From positions 3,210,501-3,274,500 of the forward strand of contig JACJYK010000001.1 of assembly GCA_020636135.1 (NCBI GenBank): DNA of 64,000 nucleotides, in the 5' to 3' direction. The stretch is from Lewinellaceae bacterium. GTDB lineage: Bacteria; Bacteroidota; Bacteroidia; Chitinophagales; Saprospiraceae. The number at the start of each line of letters is the position of its first letter. The stretch's first letter is position 1. This document shows positions 59,809 to 64,000 of this stretch, piece by piece. The notes under the pieces are model-generated. The model saw only the letters and a list, made by a program, of their open reading frames with translations, was not told the origin of the DNA and did not search any database. The position numbers and the translations under genes are program-made.

Positions 59809-60288
59809 ATGAGCCACATCATCCAAGCCATCCTGCTTAAAGGTCCATATAATCATGAAGAAGCTGATAAATATGAATTGGCAGGTGTCGATCTGGATTT
59901 CGATTTAACCCTGTTTTACATAGACAACGATTTTATTGATTACTGGGAAAAGAAACTGGCATATTCCGGTTATTTAGAGTCGAATTGCCATCTTGTCAAT
60001 AAACGGGTGATCTATGAATTGATGAAACGTATAAGTTTATCTATTCCAGTAGAGTATGCCATCATCGTCACGGCGTACGTCGGAGGAATGGGAGACCAAT
60101 TTGCTAATATTTACCGCAATGACCAGAATGTGGACCCTTCGTTCAATACAATCAACGACGTTCTAAATTACCTGGGGGTTGATCAAGGAAATCATCTGGA
60201 TGAATTTGATGCTGTTGGTCTGGGGAGATATCGTTCCAATCCAGGTTACCTTGATAAATACCAGAAATTACTGGAAGAATTGGAATGA
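59809..60288 (+). CDS. Conserved hypothetical cytoplasmic protein (159 aa)
   Basis: No signal peptide or membrane segment; acidic, mixed alpha/beta composition. Segments such as 'LKGPYNHEEADKYELAGVDL' then 'DFDLTLFYIDNDFIDYWEKK', and 'YAIIVTAYVGGMGDQFANIY', give no family I can name. It has the look of small Bacteroidota proteins sometimes found as immunity-like or accessory proteins, which is not evidence of function. It is 47 bp upstream of the SRPBCC gene (ATG at 60336), or overlapping by 4 bp if that gene starts at 60285. Confidence 0.72.
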   Translation: MSHIIQAILLKGPYNHEEADKYELAGVDLDFDLTLFYIDNDFIDYWEKKLAYSGYLESNCHLVNKRVIYELMKRISLSIPVEYAIIVTAYVGGMGDQFANIYRNDQNVDPSFNTINDVLNYLGVDQGNHLDEFDAVGLGRYRSNPGYLDKYQKLLEELE

Positions 60289-60335
60289 ATACCAATTACT
60301 ACCTAACTTCCCAACCAACACAACAAAAACTTACT

Positions 60336-60785
60336 ATGGAAGTCATTCAGTTTTCAATCCTGATCGATGCTCCCGTAGGTGCAGTCTGGAATACCATGCT
60401 TGACCCGGTGACTTACCGGGAATGGACCAAACCTTTTACACCTACTTCCTTCTACGAAGGAACATGGGATGAAGGCGCCGAGATCCGTTTTCTGATGACC
60501 AAAGATGATGGCACGACTGCCGGCATGTTTAGCCGGATCGCCAGGCGCATCGATCACCAATTCATCTCGATTGAACACCTGGGAACCATTGATGGTGATA
60601 AAATTGATACGAACAGCGAAGAGACGGCCAAATGGGCTCCTGCATTCGAAAACTATTCGTTTGAATCTTTGGGTCATCAAACCAAATTGTCGGTCGAAAT
60701 GCAGACCGATCCGGAATACAAACCTATGTTTGAATCGATGTGGCCCCAAGCTTTGCTGCTATTAAAATCAATGTGTGAGGAGTAA
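60336..60785 (+). CDS. SRPBCC-domain protein
   Basis: About 149-residue START/Bet v1-like (SRPBCC, AHSA1-type) protein. The first strand 'VIQFSILIDAPVGAVWNTML' and 'YREWTKPF' are typical. 'GAEIRFLMTKDDG', 'ISIEHLGTI' and the C-terminal long helix 'PMFESMWPQALLLLKSM' complete the helix-grip fold. These proteins bind hydrophobic ligands or act as co-chaperone-like factors. The ATG at 60336 is preferred; a start at 60285 would overlap the preceding gene by 4 bp and add 17 atypical residues. Confidence 0.87.
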   Translation: MEVIQFSILIDAPVGAVWNTMLDPVTYREWTKPFTPTSFYEGTWDEGAEIRFLMTKDDGTTAGMFSRIARRIDHQFISIEHLGTIDGDKIDTNSEETAKWAPAFENYSFESLGHQTKLSVEMQTDPEYKPMFESMWPQALLLLKSMCEE

Positions 60786-60830
60786 GGTATTTTTAATAAT
60801 TTAAGACAAATTATTTTATAAAATGGATTT

Positions 60831-62375
60831 ATGTCAAATAATTCAAAGAGTATTGTAGTATTCTTTTTTCTGATTTTCGCAAATTCGAATATTAGTTTTG
60901 GTCAGAAACATACCGGCTATAACGACCTTGGATTTTATCTGTACAACAACTCTGATGCTCACTATCCATTTTCAATAAAAACCTGGTCCATATCGGATTA
61001 TTCTACAATGTTCAATCTACTTAATGGTATGGGGTACGACAAGGTAATGCTTTGGCCAATGCTGGAAGCGATCCCTGCACCATTGGATCAGGAGGATAGC
61101 CTGGCGTTGGAAGAATATCAGTACCTGATAAATCTTGCACATTTGGCTGGAATATCTTGTTGGGTTGTCCAGCATGCCAACCTGACGGCAACTACTAAAT
61201 TTGATGAGCCTTGGCAAGACCGTATTCCCTACGATTCGTGGAAGCAAGTAAAGTTTGACGAACCTCAGGAGCTTGAACCATATCTAGCCCATCGTCGTAG
61301 GGTGATATCCAACATGAACAATGCAGACGCTTATCTCACTATTTATGGTGACCTGGAAGCATCAGATTTGTTAAAAGTTTTCCAATCCGACCGAGCTATG
61401 CTTGATTCCGTTGGTGACCAACCTCCACCAGTGCTGATGCCTTGGATCGGTGGCGGTAAGGAAGCTTGGCCAGTTTGGGGAGGCAATCCGGATCTAATAA
61501 AACCTTTCAACATGCGGGGTATCGGCCCTTTAATGGGTCATCTTCCCGAACCTTGGGGATTAATGGTGGTGAAATCAAACCATGATGACCTGGCATGGGC
61601 TGATTCACTCGGATTGATACCAAAAATTACGATTCTTTGTTACGAAGCCATCGAAAACGAACCCACTCCTCCAGTGAGCCATTTACAATTTGATACCATA
61701 CGGAAGGTATTGCGCAGAGAATCGAATTATATGAATTCGATGAAAAGTCTGTTTACCTCTGCTCAGTTTCCGGTCATGGAACTTCCAAATATGTATTTCT
61801 TCGGCATGGCTGCAAAAGACACTTCCTACTTATCAAAAAAGGATGACGAAATCCTGCATGATTTCGCCTTATTCCTTGGAGGTGATCCCAAACTATTAAC
61901 TGCAGCCTTGAAAATTGAGGAAACACCTTTGGAAGGAATTCCTCACGGTCTAACCCGAGGCCTGCGTAAGATGTATCTGAAATCCTGGGCCGCGGATAAA
62001 TTACCAGGAGACCGGCATTTTTATGTAGATATGCTCGCGAGAGAAGTTGAATGCAGGACCCAATTACTACAAGCCACTCAAACGGTACCTGCAAATGATA
62101 ATCAATCAGTAATACAATTTTCACAAGGTATTTTCGCAATTTTTGATTGGTGGAAGTTCCATGGATATGTGGCTGGGGATTCTGCCGATGAACTGTGTAG
62201 TTTGAACTATGTTCCAAAACAACAATTGGACCCCTTACTTTCCTGGCTGAATAAACTACCAGATCCTCAAATGACCATTAAGAAAACCAGCGAAATAATT
62301 CGCCACCTCAACCAAAACATGCATGTTCAATTACAGCAATTATTTGATGAGTTAACAGTACGCCTGAACAAATAA
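60831..62375 (+). CDS. Exported protein of unknown function, possible TIM-barrel glycosidase
   Basis: 514-residue protein with a signal peptide (hydrophobic 'SIVVFFFLIFANSNISFG'). The mature part reads like a TIM-barrel enzyme: 'GFYLYNNSDAHYPFSIKTWS', 'MLNGMGYDKVMLWPML'-like strand (actual 'LLNGMGYDKVMLWPM'), 'AHLAGISCWVVQHANLT', 'DAYLTIYGDLEAS' and 'LPEPWGLMVVKSNHDD'. Acidic residues lie at strand ends (YGDLE, SNHDD, LCYEAIENE) but no family signature is recognised. No sorting domain or lipobox is present, so it is probably periplasmic. It sits between the fucosidase region and a convergent GH2 gene, which supports a carbohydrate role only by context. Confidence 0.72.
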   Translation: MSNNSKSIVVFFFLIFANSNISFGQKHTGYNDLGFYLYNNSDAHYPFSIKTWSISDYSTMFNLLNGMGYDKVMLWPMLEAIPAPLDQEDSLALEEYQYLINLAHLAGISCWVVQHANLTATTKFDEPWQDRIPYDSWKQVKFDEPQELEPYLAHRRRVISNMNNADAYLTIYGDLEASDLLKVFQSDRAMLDSVGDQPPPVLMPWIGGGKEAWPVWGGNPDLIKPFNMRGIGPLMGHLPEPWGLMVVKSNHDDLAWADSLGLIPKITILCYEAIENEPTPPVSHLQFDTIRKVLRRESNYMNSMKSLFTSAQFPVMELPNMYFFGMAAKDTSYLSKKDDEILHDFALFLGGDPKLLTAALKIEETPLEGIPHGLTRGLRKMYLKSWAADKLPGDRHFYVDMLAREVECRTQLLQATQTVPANDNQSVIQFSQGIFAIFDWWKFHGYVAGDSADELCSLNYVPKQQLDPLLSWLNKLPDPQMTIKKTSEIIRHLNQNMHVQLQQLFDELTVRLNK

Positions 62376-62421
62376 TTGATTATGCAATAATAGTCCTGAC
62401 CTTTTTTACTAATATGTAAAA

Positions 62422-64000
62422 TCATCCCACATTAAATCCCGACACTCTAATCACCGGTTTTTCTCCGCGAGTGTCTTCCGTTTTAACACGGATCTGCACC
62501 GTCTTTTCTTCACCAGGCATCAGTGAAAAATAATTATCCTCATAAAGCACCGGAAGGATCTGTTCGCCGGATTGCTCTCCGATGACATTTATCCGGATCA
62601 TCAATGCCGGGCGGTCGCCTGTATTTTTCAGTGTGACCATAAATCCCGTCTCGCCGCCACCAGTTTGCCGGCCACTTTCGGTCGTACTTACCGGTACCTT
62701 GGGCAAGTTTCTTAACGCCGAATAATCATTATCGTGAGCATTTCGGAGTAAGAAGTTATCTCCCAGGGCTTCCTCTGTACCCGGACCCCGCCAATAGAAA
62801 TTTTCCGAAAGGACTTCTTCTCCCTGCATCAATTTCAAACGCAGAAAATAGACGGAAGTCAGGCCATCCGGCTTTGCAGCAACAAAACAATTCTGACGAC
62901 TGTCAATACGGCTGTCAATGGTCATCCGGTGACTCCATTTTAACGCTCCGGTCAGATCAAACACCTCGGCCTGGGCGATCAGCCCAAGGGCATCGGGGTG
63001 ACTGTAATTTACAACCTCGATGGAGTCGGTGGCGGCATTCCACTGGATGTGCAGTGGCTCGCAAGCTTTTTTAACGCCAAAATAAGCGGCGGTGGGTTCG
63101 AAATAATAATCATACGTCTGCCATACGAAAGAAGGCCAGGCGGAATGGCTCATCCAGATAAGCAGCCCCATCCGGTTACGGCTCTGTGCTTCGTACATAG
63201 CCCGGTATCCTTCGTAATTTCGGAACTGGGCCAGGCTGAGCCAGTCATCCAGATTGTCAATCGGGCCAAAATTGATCTCCATCAGTTTTTTGTATGCAGC
63301 TCCATTTTGAGCACCACCGTCACAAAAATCGTGGATACCCCACATCCGTCCGACTGGCCATTGGGCATCCGCAGGCATCATCCGGTCCAGGCTCTCTTTA
63401 CTCACAATATTGGCCATACCCAATTCGCTGTGAGGCTTTTCGGTAGCCCGGTTTTTGAAGTAAAAAGCTGCTGGCATGGCGCCATATGGACCATATCCGC
63501 TGACCGCTCCCTCGGCAGAATGCGGGAAATAGATCATGCCGGGGTGGTCAGATCCGACCAGACTTGCCAGATCCTGGTTCAGGGATGGAGGCGGATTGCC
63601 TTCGTTGCGGCCACAATACAATGCGATGGACGGATGGTTGCGGATTCGGTGTACAAAATCCCGAGCATTATCCATAAACATGGGTTCGTCATCCGGATCC
63701 GGTCCATCCCAGGGATTGGCCAACCAGAAATCCTGCCATACCATGATGCCATAACGGTCGCAGGCATCGAAGAAGGCGTCATTTCCAGTCATACCCACCC
63801 AATTGCGGATCATGGTATAATTCATGTCCCGGTGATACCGTACCGCTATGTCAAATTCCCGGGCCCGGTAACGCAACATGGATTCCGAAAATCCCCAGTT
63901 GCCTCCTTTGGGAACGAAGCGTATCCCATTAACATAAATGCGCAGGGCTTTTTCCTCACCGGAATAGGTCATTTGACGTAAACCGGTCTTAAAATGACTT
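62422..64000 (-). CDS. Glycoside hydrolase family 2 protein (5' end outside the window)
   Basis: C-terminal 526 or so residues of a GH2 enzyme; the frame stays open to the window edge ('SHFKTGLRQMTYSG' before the first Met), so the gene is cut, not truncated. 'IYVNGIRFVPKGGNWGFSES' and 'YTMIRNWVGMTGNDAFFDAC' are GH2 TIM-barrel blocks. Acid/base Glu is in 'IALYCGRNEGNPP'. The later 'GLLIWMSHSAWPSFVWQTYD' is the barrel end seen in beta-mannosidase / exo-glucosaminidase-type members. Two beta-sandwich domains follow (about 310 to the end; 'MVTLKNTGDRPALMIRINVI'). Motifs favour the beta-mannosidase / CsxA branch over beta-galactosidase; specificity is inferred. Confidence 0.88.
   Translation of the reverse strand, partial: SHFKTGLRQMTYSGEEKALRIYVNGIRFVPKGGNWGFSESMLRYRAREFDIAVRYHRDMNYTMIRNWVGMTGNDAFFDACDRYGIMVWQDFWLANPWDGPDPDDEPMFMDNARDFVHRIRNHPSIALYCGRNEGNPPPSLNQDLASLVGSDHPGMIYFPHSAEGAVSGYGPYGAMPAAFYFKNRATEKPHSELGMANIVSKESLDRMMPADAQWPVGRMWGIHDFCDGGAQNGAAYKKLMEINFGPIDNLDDWLSLAQFRNYEGYRAMYEAQSRNRMGLLIWMSHSAWPSFVWQTYDYYFEPTAAYFGVKKACEPLHIQWNAATDSIEVVNYSHPDALGLIAQAEVFDLTGALKWSHRMTIDSRIDSRQNCFVAAKPDGLTSVYFLRLKLMQGEEVLSENFYWRGPGTEEALGDNFLLRNAHDNDYSALRNLPKVPVSTTESGRQTGGGETGFMVTLKNTGDRPALMIRINVIGEQSGEQILPVLYEDNYFSLMPGEEKTVQIRVKTEDTRGEKPVIRVSGFNVG

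Noticed and set aside
62998..63981. 327-codon plus-strand open frame opposite the GH2 gene
   Set aside because: It is an antisense shadow of a well-supported GH2 coding region; no domain is recognisable.
1..64000. tRNA, rRNA, insertion sequences, integrases and phage genes
   Set aside because: None found on reading the intergenic regions and coding products; repeats present are non-coding and not bounded by transposase genes.

Overview
The window looks like chromosomal DNA of a Bacteroidota bacterium, most probably a Saprospiraceae-type (Saprospiria) member. Several exported proteins end in type IX secretion (T9SS) sorting domains, both type A and type B ('gliding motility-associated'). Lipoproteins, LytTR regulators, SprB-like repeats, a DUF5916 outer-membrane protein and DUF2911 are present. 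Two promoters match the Bacteroidota -33/-7 (TTG / TAnnTTTG) pattern. Taxonomy is inferred from gene content only. I found no tRNA, rRNA, CRISPR array, insertion sequence or phage gene.

Layout. 0-4.3 kb: LytTR response regulator, divergent from an overlapping hybrid kinase / receiver / Hpt phosphorelay. 4.4-5.6 kb: GNAT acetyltransferase and a TPR-Arr (rifampin ADP-ribosyltransferase) fusion. 5.8-12.6 kb: T9SS type B surface protein with SprB repeats, a repeat-rich gap, MarR regulator, S41 peptidase, DinB-like protein and an exported esterase. 12.8-15.2 kb (minus): acetyltransferase, PAP2 phosphatase, DUF1059 protein. 15.3-22.6 kb (minus): galacturonate catabolic cluster, transcribed as rhamnogalacturonan acetylesterase, uxaC, kdgK, eda, uxaA, uxaB, carrying galacturonate to pyruvate and glyceraldehyde-3-phosphate. 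22.8-29.6 kb: ACT-domain protein, 5-formyl-THF cyclo-ligase, T9SS beta-helix protein, DUF5916 protein, LytS/LytTR two-component pair. 29.6-33.1 kb (minus): heterodimeric ABC exporter with one degenerate ATPase site. 33.2-34.5 kb: broken T9SS surface-protein gene. 34.8-40.8 kb (minus): serine hydrolase, long repeat field with a heptamer minisatellite, GH2 glycosidase, MgtC-like protein. 40.8-44.4 kb: transglutaminase-like protein, lipoprotein, DUF2911 protein, 2-hydroxyacid dehydrogenase. 44.4-49.9 kb: dehydrogenase-cytochrome c lipoprotein, Tat-type PLP enzyme, lipoprotein, M19 dipeptidase. 50.0-56.4 kb: two tandem modules, each a minus-strand lipoprotein divergent from a plus-strand T9SS cargo gene. 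56.5-64 kb: AraC regulator, SnoaL/ABM-type lipoprotein, GH29 fucosidase, two small cytoplasmic proteins, a large exported protein of unknown function, and a GH2 glycosidase cut by the window edge.

The strongest candidate for something undescribed is the 50-56 kb pair of modules. The two lipoproteins are clear paralogues of a family I cannot name. Upstream of each lies the same element: a GTCTACC direct repeat with 11-bp period, 8 nt before a -33 TTG, then exactly 20 nt to a perfect TAnnTTTG -7 box. This implies a shared activator acting on a duplicated lipoprotein / secreted-protein unit. Other unusual points are the TPR-Arr fusion, low-complexity DNA inside the uronate operon, repeat families shared in inverted orientation between 11.5 and 37 kb, and a long hairpin ending on a TTG start codon at 43.4 kb.
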